This document shows positions 1-5,933 of a stretch of 5,933 nucleotides of DNA, piece after piece. The number at the start of each line of letters is the position of its first letter. Position 1 is the first letter of the stretch. Made by a program: the position numbers and the translations under genes. Under the pieces are notes generated by a model. That model did no database searches, was not told where the DNA came from, and saw only the letters and a program-made list of their open reading frames with translations. This stretch comes from Gammaproteobacteria bacterium (GTDB lineage Bacteria > Pseudomonadota > Gammaproteobacteria > HK1): positions 1-5,933 of the forward strand of contig JAJECB010000103.1 in the NCBI GenBank assembly GCA_022822245.1, in the 5' to 3' direction.

Positions 1-60
1 CTTCGGCCTCTGCGACGGTTTCCTCGTCGGGTGCGGCGGGTGCTTCGGCCTCTGCGACGG
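1..60. repeat. 18-bp direct repeat within an acidic-protein coding region
   Basis: The sequence cttcggcctctgcgacgg occurs identically at 1-18 and 43-60. The 42-bp offset equals 14 codons, so the repeat keeps the reading frame of the minus-strand gene and encodes the recurring VAEAE peptide. The first copy touches the window edge, so more copies may lie outside. It is most simply an in-frame coding repeat in a low-complexity region. Confidence 0.7.
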
Positions 61-277
61 CGGGCGTCTCTTCGTCAGAAGGGGCGTCGGCGTCCGCGAC
101 GTCCGGCCGCTTCTCGTCGGAAGAAGCGTCCGGGGCGACCTCCTCGTCCGTCTCCGGAGCCTCCCGGACGAACTCCTGGTCGGTCGGTTCGCGGGTCACC
201 TCGTACCAGACGAACCGGGCCGCGAAGATGAGCAGCACGACCACGAGTCCCCACGAAATCGCTCTGCGGAAGTTCAT
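1..277 (-). CDS. Unknown membrane-anchored acidic protein, N-terminal 92 residues (runs off left edge)
   Basis: I do not recognise this protein. It starts at an ATG (277-275) directly after the cobT stop codon (TGA, 280-278) and stays open to the window edge, so its C-terminus is missing. A GAGGG ribosome-binding sequence lies 9 nt before the ATG. Residues 1-5 (MNFRR) are basic. Residues 6-25 form one hydrophobic helix (AISWGLVVVLLIFAARFVWY), best read as a signal anchor with the tail outside the cytoplasm. From residue 26 on, the visible chain is dominated by Glu, Asp, Ala and Pro, has few Lys or Arg, and looks disordered. A unit resembling APxDEETxAVAEAE occurs twice at its end (about residues 65-92). 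Position in the cobST unit suggests co-expression with CobS/CobT; function cannot be inferred. The reading frame is well supported by the helix and coupling, but repeats at the edge may have been affected by assembly. Confidence 0.72.
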   Translation of the reverse strand, partial: MNFRRAISWGLVVVLLIFAARFVWYEVTREPTDQEFVREAPETDEEVAPDASSDEKRPDVADADAPSDEETPAVAEAEAPAAPDEETVAEAE

Positions 278-2209
278 TCAGCCGGACCCTCGCTTGCGAG
301 GGGAGTCGGAAACCGGGGCGCGAAGCGTGAACCGGGAGGGGGGGCGCCTCCTCGGGTGGGAGCGTCCGATGTGTCCCCCCGGGTCATGGTCGGATTCGAA
401 GAGCTCGCTCAGCTCCTCCATCATCGCCCCGCCGAGCTGCTCGGCATCCACCAGGGTGACGGCGCGGCGGTAGTAGCGGGTGACGTCGTGGCCGATCCCG
501 ATCGCGATGAGCTCGACCGCCCCGCCCCTCTCGATCCCGGCGATGGCCTCGCGCAGGTGCCGCTCGAGATAGCTGCCCGGGTTGACCGAGAGGGTCGAGT
601 CGTCAACCGGCGCTCCATCGCTGATCACCATCAGGATCCGCCGCTGCTCGTGCCGGGCGAGCAGCCGCTGGTAGGCCCAGAGCAGCGCCTCCCCGTCGAT
701 GTTCTCCTTGAGGATCCCCTCCCGGAGCATCAATCCCAGGTTCTTCCGCGCCCTCCGCCACGGAGCGTCGGCGGTCTTGTAGATGATGTGGCGAAGGTCG
801 TTGAGCCGTCCCGCGTGCGCCGGTTTCCCGGCCGCGAGCCAGCGTTCGCGGGACTGACCTCCCTTCCAGGCCCGGGTCGTGAATCCGAGGATCTCCACCT
901 TGACCCCGCATCGCTCCAGGGTCCGGGCCAGGATGTCGGCGCTGATCGCGGCCAGCGTGATGGGCCGCCCGCGCATCGAGCCCGGGTTGTCGATGAGCAG
1001 GGTGACCACCGTGTCGCGGAACTTGGTGTCCTTCTCCTGCTTGTAGCTGAGCGGCTGCATCGGGTTCGCCACCACCCGGGCGAGCCGGGCGGCATCGAGC
1101 AGCCCCTCGTCGAGATCGAACAGCCACGAGCGCGACTGCCGGGCAAGAAGCCGCCGCTGGAGCCGGTTCGCGAGCCGGGCGATCACCTTGTGCAGGTTCG
1201 CGACGTGCTGGTCGAGCTGGTTCCGGAGGCGCCCGAGCTCGTCCGCGTCGCACAGCTCGCTCGCGTCCGCCACCTCGTCGAACTCGGTCGTGAACGCGCG
1301 GTACTCCCGCTCGCCCGGCTCGTTGCGGCCGGTGAAGGGGGAGGGGGGCTGGCGGTCCGCGTCCGCGTCGTCGTCTCCGAGCGCCGACGTGTCGAGGTCC
1401 GCCTCGTCGATGTCGGCCATCTCCTCGGTGGACTCGCCGGTCATCTCCTGGCCTTCGGACTCTTCGCTCCCGTCCGGATCGGCGGAGAGGGCCTCGGCAT
1501 CGACCTCTCCGGCCTCCTGGTCTTCGCCCTCGCTCTCGTCCTGGTCGCCGCTGTCGCCGCCCTCCTCGCTGCGGTCGTCGTCCTCGGCGAGTCCGAGCAC
1601 CCGAAGGAGCTCGCGGGAGCGATTCGCGAACTCGCGCTGATCGGCGATGACGTGGGACAGCTCTTCCAGGTTCGAACCGATCTTCGGCTCGAGGATCGGC
1701 CGCCACAGCTCCACCATGCGCCGCGCGGACGGGGGCGGGCCTTCGCCGGTCAGGGACTCCCGGGCGAGCAGCCGGAGGACCTCCGGGAGCGGGGCGTGCT
1801 CGCCCTGGACGATTTCCGCGTAGCCGCGGGACTGGCAATGGTTCTCGAGGGCGGCACTGAGATTCTCGCGAACTCCGGACATGAACTGCGAGCCGAGGGT
1901 CTCGCACCGGACCTGCTCGAAGGCGTCGAAGACCGCACGGGCATCCTCGTCCGCGGGGGCGCGGGAGCGATGCACGCGAGGGTCGTGGTGGCGGCGGCGC
2001 AGCGCCACCGCATCGGCCTCGCCCCGGATCCGGGCCGCTTCCTCGCCGTCGATGCGGCTTCCGGGGGTGGGCAGGGTGAGCGTGTTGCCGGTCAGGGAGG
2101 CCTGGGAAGGCCCGAACTGGACCTCGAGCTCGCCGTCGTTCGCAAGCGAGCGCGTTGTCGCCGCGGTGACGAAGCGGAAGTGCTCGACGGGAGATTCGGG
2201 TCGCCGCAC
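278..2209 (-). CDS. cobT: Aerobic cobaltochelatase subunit CobT-like VWA protein
   Basis: CobT partners the AAA+ ATPase CobS; with CobN the complex inserts Co2+ into hydrogenobyrinic acid a,c-diamide in the cytoplasm, using ATP (family knowledge). The product is 643 residues, about the usual length. Residues 9-205 match the CobT N-terminal domain ([35 protein letters not shown]). Residues 209-286 are a very acidic Asp/Glu/Ser/Gly linker. Residues 400-606 form the VWA domain, with family-typical blocks [15 protein letters not shown] (443-457), [19 protein letters not shown] (471-489), [11 protein letters not shown] (501-511), [11 protein letters not shown] (528-538) and [15 protein letters not shown]. 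The MIDAS loop reads LIDNPGSM (405-412): the first Ser of DxSxS is Pro409 (codon at 985-983). Residues 607-643 are an Arg/Pro-rich tail. The GTG start at 2209 is chosen because no earlier in-frame start is seen and the family's N-terminal block begins just after it. cobS ends 37 nt upstream. Confidence 0.95.
   Translation of the reverse strand: MRRPESPVEHFRFVTAATTRSLANDGELEVQFGPSQASLTGNTLTLPTPGSRIDGEEAARIRGEADAVALRRRHHDPRVHRSRAPADEDARAVFDAFEQVRCETLGSQFMSGVRENLSAALENHCQSRGYAEIVQGEHAPLPEVLRLLARESLTGEGPPPSARRMVELWRPILEPKIGSNLEELSHVIADQREFANRSRELLRVLGLAEDDDRSEEGGDSGDQDESEGEDQEAGEVDAEALSADPDGSEESEGQEMTGESTEEMADIDEADLDTSALGDDDADADRQPPSPFTGRNEPGEREYRAFTTEFDEVADASELCDADELGRLRNQLDQHVANLHKVIARLANRLQRRLLARQSRSWLFDLDEGLLDAARLARVVANPMQPLSYKQEKDTKFRDTVVTLLIDNPGSMRGRPITLAAISADILARTLERCGVKVEILGFTTRAWKGGQSRERWLAAGKPAHAGRLNDLRHIIYKTADAPWRRARKNLGLMLREGILKENIDGEALLWAYQRLLARHEQRRILMVISDGAPVDDSTLSVNPGSYLERHLREAIAGIERGGAVELIAIGIGHDVTRYYRRAVTLVDAEQLGGAMMEELSELFESDHDPGGHIGRSHPRRRPPSRFTLRAPVSDSPRKRGSG
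287..302 (-). promoter_or_regulatory. Hairpin covering the ribosome-binding site of the gene after cobT
   Basis: On the minus strand the last codons of cobT read CCCTCGC-AA-GCGAGGG, a perfect 7-bp inverted repeat (arms 296-302 and 287-293) with a 2-nt spacer. The 3' arm contains the GAGGG that serves as the ribosome-binding sequence of the next gene, 9 nt before its ATG. If the hairpin forms in mRNA, it would hide this site until ribosomes finishing cobT open it, which would couple the two genes. A 2-nt loop is tight, so one or two inner pairs may open. The pairing is seen directly; the regulatory role is inferred. Confidence 0.5.
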
Positions 2210-2246
2210 TGGATTCCCGGTTTTCGCCGCCCGGTGGAGGTGGTCG

Positions 2247-3248
2247 TCAGCTCGGAGGCTGGGCGCCGACTCCTTCCGGCAGCTCGGCTCCGAAGCAGCG
2301 CTGGTAGTACTCCGCCACTACCGGGCGTTCGACTTCGTCGCACTTGTTGAGGAAGCTCAGGCGGAAGGAAAGCCCGACGTCGTCATCGAAGATCGCCGCG
2401 TTCTCGGCCCAGGTGATGACCGTGCGCGGGCTCATGACGGTGGAGATGTCTCCGCTCATGAATCCCGAGCGGGTCAGGGCCGCGAGCTTGACCATCGAGT
2501 GGATCACTGCGCGCTTCTCTTCGGAGTCGTAGTCGGGGACCTTGGCCAGCACGATGTCCACCTCGGCGTCGTGGGCGAGGTAGTTCAGGGTGGTCACGAT
2601 GTTCCAGCGGTCCATCTGGCCCTGGTTGATCGGCTGGGTGCCGTGGTACAGACCGGTCGTGTCCCCGAGCCCGATGGTGTTCGCGGTCGCGAACAGCCGG
2701 AATGAAGGATGGGGGTGCAGCACCCGGGACTGGTCCAGGAGGGTCATCCGGCCTTCCGCCTCGAGCACCCGCTGAATGACGAACATCACGTCCGGGCGGC
2801 CCGCGTCGTACTCGTCGAACACGATCGCGGTCGGGCTCTGGAACGCCCACGGCAGCATGCCTTCGCGAAACTCGGTGACCTGCATGCCGTCGCGAATGAC
2901 GATCGCGTCCTTTCCGACGAGATCGATTCTCGATATGTGGCTGTCCAGGTTCACGCGCACGCATGGCCAATTGAGACGGGCCGCCACCTGCTCGATATGG
3001 GTGGACTTTCCGGTGCCGTGGTAGCCCTGGATCAGAACCCGGCGGTTATGGGCGAACCCCACGAGGATGGCGAGCGTGGTCGTCGGGTCGAAGCGATAGC
3101 TGTCGTCCACCGGGGGAACGTGCTCGCTCGGAGCACTGAATGCGGGAACTTCGAGCTCGGTGTCGAGCCCGAAGGTTTGTCGCGCCGAGATCCGAATATC
3201 GGGCACGCCGCCATTCAAGGCCGCTCCGGAAGCGCCGTTCGCTGTCAT
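2247..3248 (-). CDS. cobS: Cobaltochelatase subunit CobS-like AAA+ ATPase
   Basis: This is the ATPase of the CobNST cobaltochelatase, a MoxR-related AAA+ protein that assembles as a ring with CobT. The 333-residue length fits the family. Residues 19-55 carry the CobS N-terminal block ([27 protein letters not shown]). Walker A is GYHGTGKST (75-83, Lys81). It is followed by the CobS signature region [19 protein letters not shown] (84-102) and [10 protein letters not shown]. Walker B is IVFDEYDAG (142-150, Asp145-Glu146). The sensor-1 region is FATANT (Asn190), and QGQMDRWN (209-216) holds a conserved arginine. All the ATPase residues I can check are present. The ATG at 3248 is the longest start; the upstream ribosome-binding sequence is weak (GAG about 10 nt before). 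cobT follows on the same strand. No CobN is present in the window, so cobalamin synthesis is not proven; an orphan MoxR-VWA-type chaperone role remains possible. Confidence 0.96.
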   Translation of the reverse strand: MTANGASGAALNGGVPDIRISARQTFGLDTELEVPAFSAPSEHVPPVDDSYRFDPTTTLAILVGFAHNRRVLIQGYHGTGKSTHIEQVAARLNWPCVRVNLDSHISRIDLVGKDAIVIRDGMQVTEFREGMLPWAFQSPTAIVFDEYDAGRPDVMFVIQRVLEAEGRMTLLDQSRVLHPHPSFRLFATANTIGLGDTTGLYHGTQPINQGQMDRWNIVTTLNYLAHDAEVDIVLAKVPDYDSEEKRAVIHSMVKLAALTRSGFMSGDISTVMSPRTVITWAENAAIFDDDVGLSFRLSFLNKCDEVERPVVAEYYQRCFGAELPEGVGAQPPS

Positions 3249-3289
3249 ATTCGTGTCTCAATGGAAATTCAGATTGGGAGCTTATTCTA

Positions 3290-3320
3290 GCCCGCATTTC
3301 GTGTAGCCCGGAATGCGGGC
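3290..3320. repeat. Inverted repeat between metF and cobS
   Basis: Arms gcccgcatttc (3290-3300) and ggaatgcgggc (3310-3320) pair over 11 bp with a single T-G wobble, around a 9-nt loop. It lies about 70 nt beyond the metF stop codon and about 40 nt before the cobS start, in a 142-nt gap. On the minus strand the stem is followed by TAGAATAAGC, with no U-run, so it is not a standard intrinsic terminator. TAGAAT (3289-3284) resembles a -10 box for cobS, but I see no convincing -35 partner. The loop-side text gtagcccgg resembles the dispersed GTAGCCCGG-type palindromes of proteobacteria; that comparison is from memory and unverified. Confidence 0.55.
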
Positions 3321-3390
3321 CGGAGCGAGCGGTCTCTCCCGCACCGCGCGCCGCGCCGTGCCGGTTCGGCTCTCCGGGGGCGGGACCCGT

Positions 3391-4317
3391 TCAGCCCGCC
3401 CCGCCTGCCGCGGCGCCGAGAAGCCCCGGGGACCGGTTGGAGAGCCCCGCTTGCCCGACGATAGCGGGGACGAGGGCCTCGCGGCCGAGGGTCATGAGGT
3501 GGATGCCCTGGCAGAGCGACGCGAGCCCGGCGATGGTCCGGGCCGCGATCGCCGCGCTCGTGGCATCGATGTCGCTCGACTCCGCGACTTCTTCGATGAG
3601 CGCCTCGGGAACCTCGATCCCGGGCACGTTCTCGTTCAGGTAACGGGCCATCCGTACCGACTTGATGGGAATGATCCCCGCGATGACCGCCACCCCGAGC
3701 CCTTCGAAGCGATCGAGTCGGCGCGAGAAGCGTTCGAACGCGAGGACGTCGTACACCGCCTGGGTCTGGAAGAAGCGCGCCCCCGCCTCCACCTTGGCCG
3801 CCATGCGGGCCATCTCGCCGTCGAGGTCCGGGTTCCCGGGATTGACCACCGCCCCGATGCAGAGATCCGGCGCGCCGCGGAGCGCGTTGCCCGAGTGATC
3901 GTGGCCCTGGTTGAGGCCCCGCACGGTTTCGATGATCTCGACCGAGCCGAGGTCGAAGACCGCCCTGGCGTCGGGGTGGTCGCCGTGCGACGGAGCGTCT
4001 CCGGTCATGAGCACCACGTTCGAGACTCCGAGCGCGGCGGCGGCCAGCAGGTCGGCCTGAATCGCGATCCGGTTGCGGTCGCGGGCGGTCATCTGGAGGA
4101 TGGGTTCGATTCCCTCGTCCAGCAGGCGCCGGGCCGCCCCGATGGGCGCCATGCTCATGCGGGCGTTGTGGGAGTCGGTCAGGTTGAACGCGTCCACGTG
4201 GCCGGCGAGCGAGCGCGCGGCTTCGAGCATCGGCGTGAGGTCGAGCCCCTTGGGAGGAGTGAGCTCGCTCGTGACGACAAACCGTCCCGATCGGACGAGA
4301 TCCGTGATTCGCGGCAT
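3391..4317 (-). CDS. metF: Methylenetetrahydrofolate reductase, short MetF type
   Basis: This enzyme family uses FAD to interconvert 5,10-methylene-THF and 5-methyl-THF in the cytoplasm, normally supplying methyl groups for methionine synthesis. The 308-residue length fits bacterial MetF. In order the protein shows SELTPPKG (17-24, Glu18 at the place of the catalytic Glu of MetF), DAFNLTDSHNARMSM (42-56), QMTARDRNR (75-83), VVLMTGD (101-107, the family's xxGD flavin/folate loop), ARFFQTQAVYD (180-190), AGIIPIKS (213-220), VPGIEVPEAL (231-240) and GIHLMTLG (271-278). The last is equivalent to the GVHxFHxYTLN strand of MetF. The ATG at 4317 is chosen over an in-frame GTG at 4368 because homology begins at MPRITDLV and AAAAGGA lies 11 nt upstream (4335-4329). 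The LTPP and MTGD details resemble the MetF-like proteins of acetogens and C1-degrading bacteria, so oxidative use is possible. The gene stands alone between two gaps. Confidence 0.9.
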   Translation of the reverse strand: MPRITDLVRSGRFVVTSELTPPKGLDLTPMLEAARSLAGHVDAFNLTDSHNARMSMAPIGAARRLLDEGIEPILQMTARDRNRIAIQADLLAAAALGVSNVVLMTGDAPSHGDHPDARAVFDLGSVEIIETVRGLNQGHDHSGNALRGAPDLCIGAVVNPGNPDLDGEMARMAAKVEAGARFFQTQAVYDVLAFERFSRRLDRFEGLGVAVIAGIIPIKSVRMARYLNENVPGIEVPEALIEEVAESSDIDATSAAIAARTIAGLASLCQGIHLMTLGREALVPAIVGQAGLSNRSPGLLGAAAGGAG

Positions 4318-4372
4318 GGCGGCCTGGTTCCTTTTCGTTGCGGTGGGCGTCGAACGGGCGCGGCGCACCCTG

Positions 4373-4551
4373 GCCGCAATATCTCACCGATGTCCTGCTG
4401 CGGACACCAATCTGCTCGCGGTAGCGGGCCGTACTCCCGAAAGCCGCTTCGTCGTAGGTACGGCTACGCCTTCAGCGCCTTTCGGTCCGTGCGGCCCACT
4501 ACCACAAGCATCTTGGCACCCTCGCGACGAACATCGGTGAGACATTGCGGC
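4373..4551. mobile_element. MITE-like 179-bp palindromic element with 23-bp terminal inverted repeats
   Basis: Terminal arms 4373-4395 (gccgcaatatctcacc...) and 4529-4551 are inverted copies with 21 of 23 matches. Further in, 4407-4434 and 4489-4516 are inverted copies with 22 of 28 matches. Closer to the centre, ccgaaag-cgct and cgtag recur inverted around a 6-nt loop (4458-4463). The element is therefore two homologous arms folded back over nearly the whole length, with its centre near 4462. It holds no gene. It begins 55 nt upstream of the metF ATG and ends 79 nt after the RND stop codon. I could not find a target-site duplication (left flank ccctg, right flank taacc). It could be a non-autonomous transposable element or a structured RNA leader of metF; the palindromic homology favours the former. 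Confidence 0.6.
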
Positions 4552-4578
4552 TAACCAGGTTGTGAGAGCGGCAACAAT

Positions 4579-4624
4579 CCACCAGCGTACCGGTGGCGTT
4601 GATCGCGGATTTGCCCGGATCCGC
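4579..4624 (-). terminator. Two small hairpins after the RND gene, weak terminator candidates
   Basis: Just beyond the RND stop codon are two short inverted repeats: gcggat/atccgc (4605-4610 and 4619-4624, 8-nt spacer) and ccacc/ggtgg (4579-4583 and 4592-4596, 8-nt spacer). In the minus-strand transcript the second is followed by AUUGUUG, which is only partly U-rich. They may help end RND transcription, but neither is a standard intrinsic terminator. The rest of the 313-nt gap 4318-4630 holds the palindromic element and the metF leader; I see no gene there. Confidence 0.25.
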
Positions 4625-4630
4625 CTCGAA

Positions 4631-5933
4631 TCAGTCCATACCCGGCGCGGCCGCGGTCCCGGCCGGGACCGGCTCGCGCTTGTGCTCCAGCACCGAGAAC
4701 GCGATGGAGAGCAGGGGAGGAATGATCGCGAGGGTGAGTATGGCAGAAAGGGCGAGCCCTCCGACCACCACCGAGCCGAGTCCCCGATAGAGCTCCGAGC
4801 CGGGTCCGGGAAAGAGCACGAGGGGCAGCATCCCGAACACGGAGGTGAGGGTCGACATGAAGATGGGGCGCACGCGGTTGCGGGTCGCGGCGACGATCGC
4901 GGCCGCGGGTTCCATCCCCTCGTCCCGAAGGTGGTGCAGGGCCTGGTGCACGAGGAGGATCGCGTTGTTGACCACGATCCCGATGAGGATGACGAACCCG
5001 AGCATGGTGAGCATGTCGAGGGCCTGGGGCTGGTACAGGTTGAGGGTGGCGAGCCCGCCCACCGCGCCGGCCGTCGCGAGGGGCACGGAGAGCACGATGA
5101 GGGCCGGATAGACGAAGCTCTCGAAGAGGATCGCCATCACCAGGTAGACGATGACGAGGGCCATGAGGAGCTGCCACTTCATCGCGGCGTGGGTCGCGGT
5201 CAGCTTGTCGGCGGTTCCGGAGAGCCCCATGCGGACCCCGTCCGGCAGCCCGTCCCGGACGAGGGGCGCGATGATCCGGGAGCGAACGGTGTCCATCGCC
5301 TCCTCGAGGGTCATGCCGGGAGGCGGACGGATCTCGAGGGTCACCGTCCGCACCCGCTCCCGGTGCAGTATCTCGGTGGGGCCGGCCGTCACGAGCACGT
5401 CCGCGAGCGAGCGGACCGGGAGGATGGCGCCCGACGCCGCCACCACCGGCAGGTTCTCGATCTGCTGGGTGCGTTCGTTCGGGGGTCCGGCGAGCACGAA
5501 GTCGAGGCGCTTCCCGCCCGCCGTGACCTCCGCGACCCGGAGGCCGTCGTTGAACACGTCCACCGTCTCGCCGAGCTCGCGCACGCTCACCCCGCTGTCC
5601 GCGAGCCGGGCGCGGTCGGGCGCGATCCGCACCTCGGGAGCGCCGAGCTCCAGTCCCGGCTTCGGCCGTACCTGGGTTCCCTCGGAGCGGGGGAGAACCT
5701 GCATGAGCTGCCCCATGGCGCGGCGGGCCACCTCCAGGATCGGCTCGAGTTCCGGACCCTTGATGTCGAGGTCGACCCGCTTGCCGCCGCCGACGGTGCG
5801 TCCGAAGAGCGACGGCTGGTCACGAAGCCGTAGGTGCCGGGTTCCCGGAAGACGGGGCGGGACAGGACCGGGATGAGCTCCCCGGCCCGCTCCGGCTCGG
5901 TGCTGGTCGCGCCGACGAAGGTTCGCGACGGGG
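4631..5933 (-). CDS. RND (HAE1-type) efflux permease, C-terminal part, with apparent frameshift
   Basis: This is the inner-membrane proton-driven pump of a tripartite efflux system, exporting drugs or other hydrophobic compounds; the substrate cannot be told from sequence. About 430 residues of a protein usually near 1000-1050 long are present. After the frameshift site come QPSLFGRTVGGGKRVDLDI and a porter-domain region (RIAPDRARLADSGVSV, ETVDVFNDGLRV). Five membrane helices follow, encoded at about 5173-4688. They include LTMLGFVILIGIVVNNAILLV (the C-terminal-half helix-10 motif) and VRPIFMSTLTSVFGMLPLVLF, then SELYRGLGSVVVGG. This corresponds to TM8-TM12, and the protein ends soon after TM12, as expected. 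Upstream of 5823 the homologous reading (SRPVFREPGTYGFV) is in another frame, so the gene is either disrupted or carries a sequencing error. The membrane-fusion partner would lie outside the window. It is unlikely to share a transcript with metF, given the gap. Confidence 0.88.
   Translation of the reverse strand, partial: PVANLRRRDQHRAGAGRGAHPGPVPPRLPGTRHLRLRDQPSLFGRTVGGGKRVDLDIKGPELEPILEVARRAMGQLMQVLPRSEGTQVRPKPGLELGAPEVRIAPDRARLADSGVSVRELGETVDVFNDGLRVAEVTAGGKRLDFVLAGPPNERTQQIENLPVVAASGAILPVRSLADVLVTAGPTEILHRERVRTVTLEIRPPPGMTLEEAMDTVRSRIIAPLVRDGLPDGVRMGLSGTADKLTATHAAMKWQLLMALVIVYLVMAILFESFVYPALIVLSVPLATAGAVGGLATLNLYQPQALDMLTMLGFVILIGIVVNNAILLVHQALHHLRDEGMEPAAAIVAATRNRVRPIFMSTLTSVFGMLPLVLFPGPGSELYRGLGSVVVGGLALSAILTLAIIPPLLSIAFSVLEHKREPVPAGTAAAPGMD
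5818..5823 (-). other. Apparent 1-nt deletion frameshift in the RND gene
   Basis: On the minus strand the codons up to GTG-ACC (5823-5818) read ...FREPGTYGFVT. The homologous continuation QPSLFGRTVGGG is read in a different frame, starting at CAG (5818-5816). Adding one C to the CC run at 5819-5818 gives GFVTQPSLFGR, which fits the pattern of this RND family (PGTFAF.SQ.SLFGR). Neither frame meets a stop codon nearby: the downstream frame stays open to the window edge, and the upstream frame runs on for 79 codons to about 5587. Confidence 0.7.

Noticed and set aside
1..60. CRISPR-like or tandem repeat array at the left edge
   Set aside because: Only two copies of 18 bp are present, in frame within a coding region; this is a peptide repeat.
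1352..1585. Acidic low-complexity stretch in cobT as a possible frameshift or foreign insert
   Set aside because: CobT proteins normally have an acidic linker here, and homology resumes in the same frame on both sides.
356..2350. 664-codon plus-strand open frame opposite cobT
   Set aside because: It lies antisense to cobT, whose product is recognisable throughout; long antisense frames are common in GC-rich genes, and the translation is low-complexity with no recognisable domain.
4318..4368. Earlier GTG start for metF at 4368
   Set aside because: It would add 17 residues (MRRARSTPTATKRNQAA) without resemblance to the family, while the ATG at 4317 has AAAAGGA upstream and leads straight into the conserved region.
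3313..4554. 413-codon plus-strand open frame opposite metF
   Set aside because: Antisense shadow of metF; the composition is Arg/Gly/Asp/His-rich and no family is recognisable.
4318..4630. Possible cobalamin, SAM or THF riboswitch upstream of metF
   Set aside because: I looked for conserved boxes on the minus strand and saw none; the symmetry of the two arms over the whole length is better explained by a fold-back element.
4562..5833. 423-codon plus-strand open frame opposite the RND gene
   Set aside because: Antisense to well-conserved RND helices; the His/Glu/Gly/Arg-rich translation is a typical shadow.

Overview
This is a GC-rich window from a bacterial chromosome or contig. All recognisable genes lie on the minus strand, so the transcription order runs from the right edge to the left. 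The cobS/cobT pair and the type of RND permease suggest Pseudomonadota, most likely a gammaproteobacterium or a near relative. That placement is an inference from protein style, not from a marker gene.

Layout in transcription order: (1) 5933-4631, the C-terminal part of an HAE1-type RND efflux permease, cut by the window edge and carrying an apparent 1-nt frameshift near 5818-5823. (2) 4630-4318, a 313-nt gap almost filled by a 179-bp, nearly full-length palindrome (4373-4551) with 23-bp terminal inverted repeats, MITE-like or a structured leader. (3) 4317-3391, a short MetF-type methylenetetrahydrofolate reductase. (4) 3390-3249, a 142-nt gap with an 11-bp-stem inverted repeat. (5) 3248-2247, cobS (AAA+ ATPase), then after 37 nt (6) 2209-278, cobT (VWA protein with an acidic linker). 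(7) 277 to beyond position 1, a membrane-anchored acidic protein of unknown function whose ATG directly follows the cobT stop codon.

cobS, cobT and the unknown membrane protein look like one transcription unit. CobS and CobT are the motor and VWA subunits of aerobic cobaltochelatase; the tetrapyrrole-binding subunit CobN is not in the window. The only other B12-related hint is metF, because its product methyl-THF is the usual substrate of B12-dependent MetH; this link is circumstantial.

The points most worth a second look are the 179-bp hairpin element upstream of metF, the Ser-to-Pro change in the MIDAS motif of CobT (LIDNPGSM in place of the usual LIDNSGSM), the cobST pair followed by a coupled membrane protein whose ribosome-binding site sits in a hairpin, and the frameshift in the RND gene.
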